Translations under genes and position numbers: made by a program
In this document: positions 54,093-62,986 of the stretch, piece by piece
How positions within the stretch are numbered: position 1 is the first letter of the stretch
How the letters are laid out: each line of letters begins with the position of its first letter
From: Halolamina salifodinae
GTDB taxonomy: Archaea; Halobacteriota; Halobacteria; Halobacteriales; Haloferacaceae
Assembly: GCF_017874235.1 (NCBI RefSeq)
Contig: NZ_JAGGLC010000001.1
Coordinates: forward strand, 372,001 to 436,000
Reading direction: 5' to 3'
Length of the DNA: 64,000 bases
Notes under the pieces: model-generated
The model's input: the letters and a program-made list of their open reading frames with translations, nothing else
Told to the model about the DNA's origin: nothing
The model's database searches: none

Positions 54093-54660
54093 GAGACCTC
54101 CGAGGCTCGTGTGGTTCGCGCGACTGCACGGGGTAGGCTGCATTACTCGCAGGGTATGGTTCGCGGTACGTGGGTGTTTCCCCTTGGCGTGGATTCTCTG
54201 TTGGTGGCTCGTTTGTCAACTGAAGCGGCACCCGCAACGGCAACAGCATCTCGTTCGTTGGCAACTGAGAGACCGCCGGGCGCCGGACCCAAAGTCCGGC
54301 GCAGCCCCGGATCCCCACCCCTCCCCCCGCGCTCGCGGCTGTCGCTAGCGCGAGGCGTCCACCGCGACTGCGGCCGGTGGTGGCGCGCGACGTGAGCGCC
54401 TCCGTGCGCGAACGAGCGTGCGAGGGACGAGCGACTGTATGTTCTCGTGAGCGAAGCGAACGAGAGCACAGCAGAGCTTGCTCTGCCGGAGGGAGCGGGT
54501 CGGCTGGGGAGGCCGTGGACGCGGTGCTGAGCGGTGCGGTCACAAGTGGCCCTGGGAACTCCGCGGTGCCGTTCGCGGTCGCGGTACTCCTTCAGGAATC
54601 AACTCCCTTCACGACCACTATCGCTACCCAGCCAACTGCTACAGCAAAAACGAAATAGCG
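54093..54660. other. 570-bp gap upstream of hyuA
   Basis: No convincing gene is present on either strand. The gap should contain the hyuAB promoter. It holds small inverted repeats: TCTCGT/ACGAGA at 54433-54455 around GAGCGAAGCGA, and GCAGAG/CTCTGC at 54471-54486. GAGCGAAGCGAACGAG-like sequence is common between haloarchaeal genes. Confidence 0.5.
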
Positions 54661-54666
54661 CCAGAC

Positions 54667-55974
54667 TTAGACGACGTGGTCCGCTTCCTCGGCCTCCACG
54701 ACCTCGTAGCCACGATTGTTCACCGCGTGCGGATCCAGCCCCTGCTCCTGCATGAACTGCTTGTAGAGCCGTTCCGCCGTTTCCCCGTCCTTCTGCTTGT
54801 CCGAGGCCCGGTCACACAGCTCCAGCAGATCCTCCGGCACGTCGTTGGTGTGGACGATCCAGTGGTTGATCAGGTCCGACAGCCGCCGGATGGGCGAGGT
54901 GAAGTGGCCGTAGATGTCGAAGTTGAGCGCGTGGTGCCCGCCGAACGGGTCGTTCATGTACTTCGCCCGGGGCATCACCTTCAGCACGGCGCGCTGGATC
55001 TTGTCCAGCGAGCGGCCGGGCGACTCCTCCAGCGCGGCGTTGACCGCCTTCCGCGGGTCGTCCCCGAACGCCTCGCCCGGGATGGAGACGCCGTCGAGGT
55101 CCTGAATCTCCTTCAGCGCCTCGTTCCACTGATCCGGGGTGGGCTGGGGGTGGACCCGATACATCGCCTCGACGCCCCGGTCCCACATCAGCGTGTGCGT
55201 GACGGCCTTGTTGGCCTTCAGCATCGACTCCTCGATCAGCGTGTGCGCTCGGTCCCGCCGGGGGTTGAGGACGAGTGAGCCGTCCGCCTTGCGCTGCTCG
55301 TGCATCCGGTCCGCGAGGTCGAAGGCGAGTTTGTTCTCCTCGTGCAGTGGCGCGTCCTCGTCGTCAAGGCGGTGCTCACACTGCGTGTAGGTCAGGCGCT
55401 CGTCGGAGTTGATCACCGACTTGTAGATCTCGATGTTCTCGAAGGAGAGGTTCTCCCGGTCGAGATGCATCTCGACGGTGTGGGCCAGTCGGTCCTCGTT
55501 GGGGACGAGCGAGCAGACCGTCTCCGCGAGCGCGGGCGGGAGCATGTGGGTCGTGTAGCCCGGCAGGTACACCGTGTTACAGCGCTCGACGGCCTCCTCC
55601 CACATCAGCGAGTCCGGGTGGACGTAGTGGCTCACGTCCGCGATGTGGACGTAGAGCACGTACTCGTCGGGGTGTTCCTCGACGGAGATGGCGTCGTCGA
55701 AGTCCTGGGCGTCGGCGGGGTCGGTGGTCCACGCCGTCATGTCCCGGAGGTCCTGGCGCTTGTCGAGTTCGTCCTGAATCTCCTGCTCGACGTTCTCGAT
55801 ACGTCGTTCGGCCTCCCGCATCACCGCGGGCGGGAACTCGTCGCGGAGTTCGAACTCCTCGAACAGTTCGTCGCGCTTCTCGGCGAGGCGCTCGTCGAGG
55901 GGTTCAGAGAGCAGCACGGGGCCCTGCCCCTCGGCCGTGCCGGCCGCCGCCTGGGCGTCGTCAGATTCGCTCAT
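54667..55974 (-). CDS. rnr: RNase R-like (RNB-domain) exoribonuclease
   Basis: A 435-residue RNB-domain protein, 3'-to-5' exoribonuclease by family. The catalytic acidic cluster is in DPADAQDFDDAISVEEH (about residues 84-100), and the SPIRRLSDLINHW segment near 380-392 is the conserved RNB region. It lacks the cold-shock and S1 domains of bacterial RNase R, as in the short haloarchaeal form. The ATG at 55974 is chosen because the upstream in-frame sequence is not protein-like. Confidence 0.88.
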   Translation of the reverse strand: MSESDDAQAAAGTAEGQGPVLLSEPLDERLAEKRDELFEEFELRDEFPPAVMREAERRIENVEQEIQDELDKRQDLRDMTAWTTDPADAQDFDDAISVEEHPDEYVLYVHIADVSHYVHPDSLMWEEAVERCNTVYLPGYTTHMLPPALAETVCSLVPNEDRLAHTVEMHLDRENLSFENIEIYKSVINSDERLTYTQCEHRLDDEDAPLHEENKLAFDLADRMHEQRKADGSLVLNPRRDRAHTLIEESMLKANKAVTHTLMWDRGVEAMYRVHPQPTPDQWNEALKEIQDLDGVSIPGEAFGDDPRKAVNAALEESPGRSLDKIQRAVLKVMPRAKYMNDPFGGHHALNFDIYGHFTSPIRRLSDLINHWIVHTNDVPEDLLELCDRASDKQKDGETAERLYKQFMQEQGLDPHAVNNRGYEVVEAEEADHVV

Positions 55975-56023
55975 GGTCCCCGTTGGCGGAGCCGGCAGGT
56001 AGGCGTTTCGGGGCGCCGGCCGT

Positions 56024-56818
56024 TCAGAAGAGTCCGAACGCGCCGGCGTACACCCCCACGCCGACGGCGCACAATGCAAGCGAGAACATCGTCGCGAACG
56101 GCCCGCCGACCAGCAGCCGCCGAGCAACTGTGCGCCGGTCCGCGTCGGCCAGCAGGAACGAGCGCCCGCCGTCGATGACCGCCTGCACGGCGCCGACGGC
56201 GCCGCGAGCGTCCCGGGCCGCTCCGCAGACTACTACCTCGTCGCCGACTTCGAGCCGGCGCTCGACGTACTGCCGGTCGTCGCCGACGCCCCAGTCGATT
56301 GGCCCCAGACTCACTGACAGTTCCTCGTCGTCGATGTCGTCGTTGGCGTCGATGTAGTGCCGGATTCGCTCCGGCGGGGGGTCCCCGCCGTCGACCTGTA
56401 TCGTCGTGTCCGGGTCGAGTCGGAACGTCGCGCCGGCTGGCTCGACCCGTACCTGGCCGGTGCCGTCATCGAGCAGGAAGGGGTTCGCGACGGCCCCGCC
56501 GTCGATGGGTTCGAACTGTGTCACGCTCCCGAACGGGAAGCCGAGCAGCCACCAGCCGCGAGTCCGGCGCGCCTCCAGCACTTGGTAGGCCAGCGCGACC
56601 GCCGACCGCCCGGTGAAAGGTGCTTCGACGGTCCCGCCGTCCGGCGCCTCGGCGACGGTGCCGGCGAAGCAGGCGCGGTCGGGCCGGTCACCGAGCAGGG
56701 CCGAAACCGGCCGGTCGGGCGTCCGAAGCAGACGAAGCCCCGTCAGCGGCGCCGGGGCAGCGAGCAGCCAGACGAGGATGCCGGCGAGGAGGAAGGCGGC
56801 GGGCCAGAGCGGGGGCAT
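56024..56818 (-). CDS. GIDE/MULAN-like membrane protein
   Basis: A 264-residue protein with an N-terminal span (PLWPAAFLLAGILVWLLAAP) and a C-terminal one (ATMFSLALCAVGVGVYAGAF). Between them is the GIDE (BAM-like) beta domain: SAVALAYQVLEARR and NPFLLDDGTGQVRVEPAGA. In eukaryotes this domain occurs in mitochondrial E3 ligases; archaeal forms lack the RING and their role is unknown. The ATG at 56818 gives the span at once. It is divergent from the PUA gene. Confidence 0.75.
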   Translation of the reverse strand: MPPLWPAAFLLAGILVWLLAAPAPLTGLRLLRTPDRPVSALLGDRPDRACFAGTVAEAPDGGTVEAPFTGRSAVALAYQVLEARRTRGWWLLGFPFGSVTQFEPIDGGAVANPFLLDDGTGQVRVEPAGATFRLDPDTTIQVDGGDPPPERIRHYIDANDDIDDEELSVSLGPIDWGVGDDRQYVERRLEVGDEVVVCGAARDARGAVGAVQAVIDGGRSFLLADADRRTVARRLLVGGPFATMFSLALCAVGVGVYAGAFGLF

Positions 56819-56908
56819 GGGACTGAACGTCGGCGCCCGCGGGCAAAAGCAGTTCGGCGCCGACGCCGGAGCGGGCGATTTATGCCCCGAGACGGCCCAC
56901 GAGGAGGT

Positions 56909-57388
56909 ATGAAGATCAGCTCCCGCCACCATCTCCGCAGCGACGCCGTGGCCGAGATCGAGGACGCGCTCAGCGAAGGGCTGGGTGTCGAACTGGACGC
57001 CGACACGTACGAACTGGTCGAACTCGAGGACTCCACGTTCGACGTGGTACTGGTCGACGGCGAGCCTGACGTGCTCTACTACGAGGGCGAGCCGTTCCTC
57101 TCGGTCCGCGGGGCCAACAGCCACGCGCCCGAGGAGGGCGTCGTCACCGTCGACGCCGGCGCCGTTTCCTTCGTCAGCGGCGGCGCGGACGTGATGCGCC
57201 CGGGGATCACCGAGACCGACGACGACATCGAGGCGGACGACCTGGTCGTCATCGTCGAGGAGAGCCACGGCAAGGCGCTCGCGGTCGGCCGCGCGCTCGT
57301 CGACGGCGACGAGATGCTGGGCGACAGCGGGAAAGTGATCGAGTCGCTGCACCACGTCGGCGACGACGTCTACGAGTTCTCGGTCTGA
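56909..57388 (+). CDS. PUA-domain RNA-binding protein (MCT-1-like)
   Basis: A 159-residue protein. An N-terminal domain (KISSRHHLRSDAVAEIEDAL onward) is followed by a PUA domain (about residues 77-155) with VSGGADVMRPGITETDDDI and VVIVEESHGKALAVG, the family's RNA-contact strand and loop. The group is related to eukaryotic MCT-1 and eIF2D and likely acts in translation or rRNA/tRNA processing. The start ATG follows GAGGAGGT by 0-2 nt, unusually close. Confidence 0.85.
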   Translation: MKISSRHHLRSDAVAEIEDALSEGLGVELDADTYELVELEDSTFDVVLVDGEPDVLYYEGEPFLSVRGANSHAPEEGVVTVDAGAVSFVSGGADVMRPGITETDDDIEADDLVVIVEESHGKALAVGRALVDGDEMLGDSGKVIESLHHVGDDVYEFSV

Positions 57389-57534
57389 GGCGACGTTTGC
57401 AGCGCGTGAAACTCCGCGTGCGACTGAAACCGAGCGACGGCGAACATTCGCTGCCCAGACCGCTCGCGTGGGGGCAGTCACGCACGGTCTCTGGGTGCCG
57501 GAAGCACGTCGTCGCGCTGTGGGACGCGGCGACG

Positions 57535-57551
57535 GGAGGGCTCAGCCCTCC
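57535..57551. terminator. Hairpin after the PUA gene
   Basis: GGAGGGC and GCCCTCC form a 7-bp perfect stem with a TCA loop in the 220-bp gap before the 57612 gene. There is no T run, so it could be regulatory instead. The rest of the gap shows no gene. Confidence 0.35.
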
Positions 57552-57611
57552 GTGGGATCTCTTCGACTGCGGAACACAGTACCTTTGAGCGGCCACCCCC
57601 TCGATTGAGCC

Positions 57612-57857
57612 ATGAGCGACCGTTCCGGCGCCGACGACACCGCGCGGAGCTACCGGCTGGATCGGCTGGCCGGCTTCTCGGTGATCGGCGCGTTCGTCCT
57701 CTCGCTCGCGCTGCTGGTCGTCGGCGAGCCACTGTTCTGGGTCCCCTTCGCCCTCGGCCTCGGCATCGGCCTCCCCGGGTTCGCCATCCTCGCCGACCGC
57801 GAGCGCGAGCACGAACGCGAGAGCGGGCCGGCGACGGCCGACGAGCAGTCCGAGTAG
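57612..57857 (+). CDS. 81-aa two-span membrane protein
   Basis: The spans GFSVIGAFVLSLALLVVG and FWVPFALGLGIGLPGFAIL are joined by a short loop, with a charged N-terminus and an acidic/basic C-terminal tail. It is a conserved-looking haloarchaeal small membrane protein of unknown function. Its stop abuts the convergent cupin gene. Confidence 0.65.
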   Translation: MSDRSGADDTARSYRLDRLAGFSVIGAFVLSLALLVVGEPLFWVPFALGLGIGLPGFAILADREREHERESGPATADEQSE

Positions 57858-58352
57858 TCAGGGCACCTCGCCGTCCATCGACCCGCGGTACCAGCGGCCC
57901 GTCTCGGTCCCACACCGCTTGCAGCGCGCGACGACGGCCTCCTCGTCCTCAGCGCCCTCGAGTTCCTGATCGGTCTTCTCGCCACAGTTCGGACAGTGCC
58001 GGAGTTTCACCTGTGTCCCGTACTCCAGCGGCGCCCCCAGCGCGAGCGCGACGACGCGCTCGTCGCCGTGGTTCCAGCCGCGCTGGAGTTCCTCGCGCCC
58101 GAACCGGATCGCCTCCCCGGCACCCACCTCGACGGGACCGTCTTCGGTGTCGAACGTCGCGGTCCCCTCGATGACGTAGAACACCTCCTCTTGGACCTCG
58201 TGGCTGTGGTAGGCGAAGCCGAAGGAGTCGCCCGGTTCGAGTTCGTAGTAGTTGATCGCCATGTCGGTCAGCCCCAGCGGGTCGGTGAGGTGGCGCATCA
58301 CCGTCGCCGGCTGGACGCTGTCTTCCAAGTCGTCGACGCTGACTCGCTCCAT
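57858..58352 (-). CDS. Cupin-domain protein with C-terminal zinc ribbon
   Basis: A 164-residue protein. The cupin barrel carries YHSHEVQEEVFYVIEGTATF (about residues 48-67) and a later AGEAIRFGREELQRGWNHG, giving metal-binding His and Glu. A C-terminal ribbon CPNCGEKTD...CKRCG follows (about 119-145). Cupins of this size are often isomerases or dioxygenases or bind small ligands; no substrate can be given. Confidence 0.82.
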   Translation of the reverse strand: MERVSVDDLEDSVQPATVMRHLTDPLGLTDMAINYYELEPGDSFGFAYHSHEVQEEVFYVIEGTATFDTEDGPVEVGAGEAIRFGREELQRGWNHGDERVVALALGAPLEYGTQVKLRHCPNCGEKTDQELEGAEDEEAVVARCKRCGTETGRWYRGSMDGEVP

Positions 58353-58394
58353 GGTCGGGCGCCGGGCCGCGAACGGAAAAACCCGCGCCGTCGC

Positions 58395-59477
58395 TCAGTC
58401 GAAGCCGCTGACGAGCGTGACGAGCCACTGCGCCGGGTCCGGATCGCGCCGGATCTCCACCCGTTCGACCCACTTCACCCACTGGAACCCGCGCCTCCCG
58501 GGCGCGACCAGCCGCGCGGGGGCGCCGTGCCCGTGTGCGAGGCGTGAGCCGCCCGTTCCCGTCGCGAGCAGCGCGTCCCGGGCCTCCGCAATCGGGAGGC
58601 TCCAGCGATAGCCCGTGACGCTGACGAACCGGACCCAGCGAGCCGCCTCGTCCTCGGCGTCGACGCCCGCCGCGTCGAGCAGGTCGCCGACGCGGACCCC
58701 CTCCCAATCCTGTATCGTGTACCAGCCGCTGGTGCAGTCGAGCGTCGCTCGGCGCTCCATGTCGGCGACACCGACGAGGTCGCCGTAGTCCATTTCCTCC
58801 CCCGTGCCGTCGAGGCCGGCGACGGTGACCGTCCACTCGCGCCGGTCGATGGGATCGGGGTCGTCGGCGACCCACGAGGTGACCGGGAAGGACCCGCCCT
58901 CAGTTTCCGTGTCGTAGAGCTCCCCAGTCGGCTTCGAGCCCGTATTCCGAATCGTCGCCCCGCGAAGCCCAGCGACAGCCTCGCTCACGCGCCACGCGAG
59001 CGTGCCCGCGACCAGCAGGCCGCCGATGCGGAGCGCGCTCCGCCGCGAGGCGTCAGTCCGGTCGGGAAGCGTGAGTCGGGCGCGGAGATGGAACAGGAGA
59101 ACCGGGATCGTGAGCAGCCCCAGTCCGACGTGGGCGGCCAGCGTCGTCCACGGGCCGAGTGGGACGTTCCCGCCGAGCCCCCAGAACACCCCGGAGCCGA
59201 GCGTGGCGACGGCGACGGCGCCCAGCAGGACCGATATCGGCGTCGCGCGGTCCCACTGCCGGCCGTCGAGCACGCGCCGGGCGACCCGGGCGAACTTGAA
59301 CACGAGCAGGCCCGCGAGCGCGAAGCCGAGCAGGCCGTGCAGGTCGACCAACAGCGCCGGCGGGAGCCAGCCAGTCCACGCGAGCAGCCCCGTGGCGACG
59401 GCGCTCGCGACGACGGCGAGGATGGCCCAGTCCACCGCCCGCGGCGGCGGGGCGAGTCGGAGTAGCCGGGCGCGCAT
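58395..59477 (-). CDS. Molybdopterin oxidoreductase with membrane anchor
   Basis: A 360-residue protein. Four or five membrane spans (residues about 17-180) resemble a cytochrome b-like anchor with a His (DLHGLLGF, LAAHVGLGLL). The C-terminal half is a sulfite-oxidase/YedY-type domain: ERRATLDCTSGWYTIQDWEG supplies the Cys that ligates Mo, and HGHGAPARLVAPGRRGFQWVK is the family's cofactor-binding segment. The fusion of anchor and catalytic domain is seen in other haloarchaea. The substrate is unknown. Confidence 0.85.
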   Translation of the reverse strand: MRARLLRLAPPPRAVDWAILAVVASAVATGLLAWTGWLPPALLVDLHGLLGFALAGLLVFKFARVARRVLDGRQWDRATPISVLLGAVAVATLGSGVFWGLGGNVPLGPWTTLAAHVGLGLLTIPVLLFHLRARLTLPDRTDASRRSALRIGGLLVAGTLAWRVSEAVAGLRGATIRNTGSKPTGELYDTETEGGSFPVTSWVADDPDPIDRREWTVTVAGLDGTGEEMDYGDLVGVADMERRATLDCTSGWYTIQDWEGVRVGDLLDAAGVDAEDEAARWVRFVSVTGYRWSLPIAEARDALLATGTGGSRLAHGHGAPARLVAPGRRGFQWVKWVERVEIRRDPDPAQWLVTLVSGFD

Positions 59478-59517
59478 GGGCGCTACTGGGCCGGGAGCGC
59501 CAAGAAGCCGTCGCGGG

Positions 59518-60672
59518 TCAGGCCTCCCGAACCGCCGCCTCGATGCCGTCCAGCCCCTTCTCCAACTGCTCTAGCGAGTTCGCGAAGGAGAGCCGAAGCT
59601 TCCCCTTCCCGGCGTCGCCGAAGCCGTCGCCGGGTGCGAGCACCACGTCGCGCTCCCGGAGCAGCCGCTTGGCGATGTCGAGGCTGCTGCCCGGCAGATC
59701 CACGTCGAGGAACGCGTAGAACGCGCCGTCGGGCGTCGGCGCCGAGACGCCGTCCATGTCGGCCACGCGGTCGGCGACGTACTCGCGGCGCTCGGCGAAG
59801 GCGTTGTACATCTCCTCGACTGGCTCCTGTGGCCCCTCCATCGCGGCGATAGCGGCGTGCTGGGCGACGGTGCCGGCACAGGCGGTCGTGCTCTCGTGGA
59901 TTTTGGTTACCTCGTCGACGATCTCCGTGGGGCCGCCGAGCCAGCCGACCCGCCAGCCGGTCATCGCGTACGCCTTCGAGCAGGAGCCGATGGTGAGCAC
60001 GTGGTCCGGGTGGCCCGTGAGCGCCGCGAGGCCGACCGGGTCGCGGTCGTAGGTCAGCCCCAGATACACCTCGTCGGCGAGCACGTAGGCGTCGTGTTCG
60101 GCGGCGGCGTCGACGACGGCCTGCATCGGTTCGGGGTCGAACACCTGCCCCGTGGGGTTCGAGGGCGAGCAGAGCACCACCGCGTCGGTGTCGTCGCCGA
60201 TGGCGTCGATCACGCGCTCGGCGTCCAGCGCGTAGCCCGTCTCCTCGGGCATCGCCACCTCGACGGGGACGCCGCCGGCGAGACGGGTCTGGGTCCAGTA
60301 GTTGGGCCAGGCTGGCGAAGGGATCACCACCTCGCCACCGTCCTCGACGGTCGCGAGCATCGCCAGATGGAGCGCCTCCATCCCGCCGTTGGTGACGGTG
60401 AGTTGACCCGGATCGTACTCGACGGCGAACTCCCGGTGGAGCGTGTCGGCGATTGCCGCCCGGAGTTCGAGCATCCCGGCGTTGCTGGTGTAGTGGGTCT
60501 CGCCCGCGCGGGCGGCGTCGACGGCGGCCTCGACGATGTGGTCGGGTGAGTCGAAATCCGGTTCGCCGACCTCCAGACGCACGAGGTCGCGGTCGGCGGC
60601 CTCCGCGAGGTCGAACATGACCCGGATCTTCGAGGGGTCGCAGGCGCGAACGCGCTCCGTGGGCGTGGGCAT
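59518..60672 (-). CDS. PLP-dependent aminotransferase (class I/II)
   Basis: The 384-residue fold-type I aminotransferase has the Schiff-base Lys in IGSCSKAYAMTGWRVGWL (about residues 230-247), the NPTGQVFD motif (about 168-175) and a C-terminal LRLSFANSLEQLEKGL. Start MPTPTERVRACDPSKIRVMFD and length fit aspartate/aromatic-type enzymes. The amino acid used cannot be decided. Confidence 0.9.
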   Translation of the reverse strand: MPTPTERVRACDPSKIRVMFDLAEAADRDLVRLEVGEPDFDSPDHIVEAAVDAARAGETHYTSNAGMLELRAAIADTLHREFAVEYDPGQLTVTNGGMEALHLAMLATVEDGGEVVIPSPAWPNYWTQTRLAGGVPVEVAMPEETGYALDAERVIDAIGDDTDAVVLCSPSNPTGQVFDPEPMQAVVDAAAEHDAYVLADEVYLGLTYDRDPVGLAALTGHPDHVLTIGSCSKAYAMTGWRVGWLGGPTEIVDEVTKIHESTTACAGTVAQHAAIAAMEGPQEPVEEMYNAFAERREYVADRVADMDGVSAPTPDGAFYAFLDVDLPGSSLDIAKRLLRERDVVLAPGDGFGDAGKGKLRLSFANSLEQLEKGLDGIEAAVREA

Positions 60673-60730
60673 ACGGGCCAGTTGGCTCGGACCCTAAAGG
60701 CAGTTCCCCCGACCGCTCCCGACAGCCCCG

Positions 60731-60744
60731 GATCTGATCAGATC
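60731..60744. promoter_or_regulatory. 14-bp perfect palindrome upstream of the 60794 regulator
   Basis: GATCTGATCAGATC is an exact palindrome in the divergent promoter region between the aminotransferase and the HTH gene. It is a candidate binding site for the encoded regulator or another dimeric factor. Confidence 0.45.
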
Positions 60745-60763
60745 GGCGAGGAGTAGAAACTGA

Positions 60764-60779
60764 TTTAGGGGAACCTAAA
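60764..60779 (+). promoter_or_regulatory. DtxR/IdeR-like box before the HTH gene
   Basis: TTTAGG-N4-CCTAAA lies 14 nt before the ATG at 60794. The same arms occur before the iron-binding lipoprotein gene, where they form a fuller palindrome. The site overlaps the expected transcription start, so binding would repress. Confidence 0.6.
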
Positions 60780-60793
60780 CAGGTTCGTAGTAG

Positions 60794-61666
60794 ATGACGG
60801 TGACAGGCACCGCGGCGGACGACCGGCCCGACACGGCGCTCGAGAGCGACGCCGTCGAGTCGGTGGCGTTTCTCGCCCGGTCGGAGCATCGGCTCCGCGT
60901 GCTCGCACTGCTGAACGGAGGCCCCCGCGGCCGGCAGGAGCTACGCGACGAGACCGATGCGAGTCGGGTGACGCTGAGCCGGATCCTCGGCGATCTGGAG
61001 GACCGAGAGCTCATCGACCACCGGCCGTCGACGGGCGCGTACGCGCTGACCGGGTTCGGCGACCTCGTCTATCAGGACTTCAGCCGGCTGCTCGGCACCG
61101 TCTCCGTCGGGCAAACGTACCCGGACGTGGTGACGCGGCTGCCGACGGAGTGGTTCGACTTCGAACTCCGCTGTCTCAGCGAGAGCGAACTCGTCGCCGA
61201 GGGAAGCGCCGACCCCCTCGCTGGCGCGCGCGTCGTCGCCAACGCCGTGCAGGACGCCACGGAGTGTCGCTCGCTGCTCGGGACGTTCATCTCGCTGCCG
61301 ATGTACTCCTTCGAGGAGGCGCTCCGGGCCGGCGACTACCCGACGGGCGCGGTCGTTTTCGACAGCGACGTAACCGAGACGATGGTCGGGGACCCGGATC
61401 TCCGCGAGCGCTGGCAGAGCATCGAGGCCCGACTCGACGCGACGGCGTACTACAGCGTCGACGAGCGTGTCCCATGCAGCATCGACCTCATCGACGGGGA
61501 GACGGTGTTTCTCACCGTCGACCGCGCGGACGAGCGCGGGTTCGACATTCTGCGGTGTACCCACCCGGACGTCGTCGCGTGGGCCGAGAAAACCGTCGAC
61601 GCCTACCGGGCGAAGGCGACGCCGCTTGCGGATCACGTCGCCGATCACGTCGACGACTACGACTGA
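60794..61666 (+). CDS. Winged-helix transcriptional regulator
   Basis: A 290-residue protein with an N-terminal winged helix (ARSEHRLRVLALLNGGPRGR then DASRVTLSRILGDLEDREL, about residues 27-77) of the haloarchaeal HTH type and a C-terminal domain of about 190 residues that may sense a ligand. It is next to, and in the same direction as, the iron-uptake genes, and both start behind TTTAGG/CCTAAA boxes. It may be an iron-responsive secondary regulator. Confidence 0.8.
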   Translation: MTVTGTAADDRPDTALESDAVESVAFLARSEHRLRVLALLNGGPRGRQELRDETDASRVTLSRILGDLEDRELIDHRPSTGAYALTGFGDLVYQDFSRLLGTVSVGQTYPDVVTRLPTEWFDFELRCLSESELVAEGSADPLAGARVVANAVQDATECRSLLGTFISLPMYSFEEALRAGDYPTGAVVFDSDVTETMVGDPDLRERWQSIEARLDATAYYSVDERVPCSIDLIDGETVFLTVDRADERGFDILRCTHPDVVAWAEKTVDAYRAKATPLADHVADHVDDYD

Positions 61667-61758
61667 GCCAGCCCGCGCTGTTCACGGGCTGTTCGGCGTA
61701 CACGCCGTGAACATCGAACACGGCCCACCACACTGAAAGCCGCGAAGCACTAAGTTGG

Positions 61759-61774
61759 TTTAGGCCGGCCTAAA
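61759..61774 (+). promoter_or_regulatory. DtxR/IdeR-like operator before the iron-binding lipoprotein
   Basis: TTTAGGCCGGCCTAAA is a perfect 16-bp palindrome ending 3 nt before the ATG at 61778, with TAAGTT about 26 nt before the ATG as a TATA candidate. It matches the TTAGG...CCTAA sites of haloarchaeal DtxR-family iron regulators, which block transcription when iron is plentiful. Confidence 0.72.
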
Positions 61775-61777
61775 AAC

Positions 61778-62983
61778 ATGGCGCGAAGACGCGACCTACT
61801 CGCTGGAACTGCAGGATTGCTCGCTACCCTCGCCGGCTGTGCCGGAGGCTCCGGCACCGAGACAGCCCCGGAGACAACGGCAACGGACACTGAATCTGGG
61901 TCCACGCCGCAGGGCGAATCGACGCCGACGGCGACGGAGAGCCCGACGCCGTACTCCGTCGAGATCGCTCCCCACGGGGAGTTCACCTTCGACGAGGTTC
62001 CCGAGACGTACTCGGTCATCCCCAGCGTCTATCTGGATATCGGGATGGCGCTCGGGATCCAGCCGACGGCGGCGACGGACATGGCGCGGGCGCCGCGGAA
62101 GATGTACGACATCCTCCCGGACGTGAGCTTCGACGAGGACGGGATCATGGCGCTTGCCTCCGGTTCCGAGTCCGGCTACGACAAGGAGAACTTCTACGCC
62201 GCCGACCCCGACGTGAACCTCATCGATCCCCGGGATCTCGGACGGTTCACCGACTGGGACGACAGCGACATCCAGGAGATCGAGGACGCGACCGGCCCGT
62301 TCGTCGCGTCGGGGGTCCGGTTCGGCCCCACCCACCCGTACGGGAACGAGCAGGACACCTACTACGAACTCTACGACGTCTTCGAGAAGATGGCGACGGT
62401 GTTCCAGCGCCAGGAGCGCTACCGGCAGTGGGTGTCGCTGCACGAGGAGTTCATGGCGACCATCGAGGCCGACCTGCCGCCCGAGGACGAGCGCCCCTCG
62501 GTCATCGCGCTGTGGCGCGGGGTCGACCCGACGGCCGCGCAGTTCTACCCCTCGCCCATCCACCAGTACCACAACCAGACGCTCCCGCTCTCCCGACTCG
62601 GCCTCGAGGACGGGTTCGACGCCGAGATCCCCGGCGGGGGCACCATCGGCTACGAGGAACTGCTCGAACACGACCCCGACTACATCGCCGTCGTCGGCTC
62701 GCTGACCTCCGACACGCACGAGGAGTTCGTCTCCAACATCGTCGAACCGTTCGAGAACGACGCGAACGGGCAAGAGCTCACCGCCGTGCAGGAGGGGAAC
62801 GTCATCCGCTCGGGCGGGCAGTATATGGGCCCCATCGTCGACCTCTTTGCCACCGAGGCGGTCGCCAAGCAGGTCTGGCCCGACCGGTTCGGCGAATGGC
62901 CCGGCCCCGTCCGTGATGTCGCCGAGGACGGACAGCTGTTCGACCGGCAGGCGGTCAGCGACATCATCAACGGGAACGCGTAG
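61778..62983 (+). CDS. Iron-siderophore ABC transporter substrate-binding lipoprotein
   Basis: A 401-residue exported lipoprotein. MARRRDLLAGTAGLLATLAGC has a Tat-like Arg cluster and a LAGC lipobox; a Thr/Glu-rich linker (about 24-58) precedes the periplasmic-binding fold of the FecB/FhuD class, with EVPETYSVIPSVYLDIGMAL and LEHDPDYIAVVGSL. It should capture ferric chelates outside the membrane and pass them to the permease encoded 3 nt downstream. The operator palindrome predicts iron repression. Confidence 0.88.
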   Translation: MARRRDLLAGTAGLLATLAGCAGGSGTETAPETTATDTESGSTPQGESTPTATESPTPYSVEIAPHGEFTFDEVPETYSVIPSVYLDIGMALGIQPTAATDMARAPRKMYDILPDVSFDEDGIMALASGSESGYDKENFYAADPDVNLIDPRDLGRFTDWDDSDIQEIEDATGPFVASGVRFGPTHPYGNEQDTYYELYDVFEKMATVFQRQERYRQWVSLHEEFMATIEADLPPEDERPSVIALWRGVDPTAAQFYPSPIHQYHNQTLPLSRLGLEDGFDAEIPGGGTIGYEELLEHDPDYIAVVGSLTSDTHEEFVSNIVEPFENDANGQELTAVQEGNVIRSGGQYMGPIVDLFATEAVAKQVWPDRFGEWPGPVRDVAEDGQLFDRQAVSDIINGNA

Positions 62984-62986
62984 CTG

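Noticed and set aside
54088..54543. N-terminal extension of hyuA
   Set aside because: The extra 152 residues are low-complexity and precede a normal family N-terminus at the GTG 54087.
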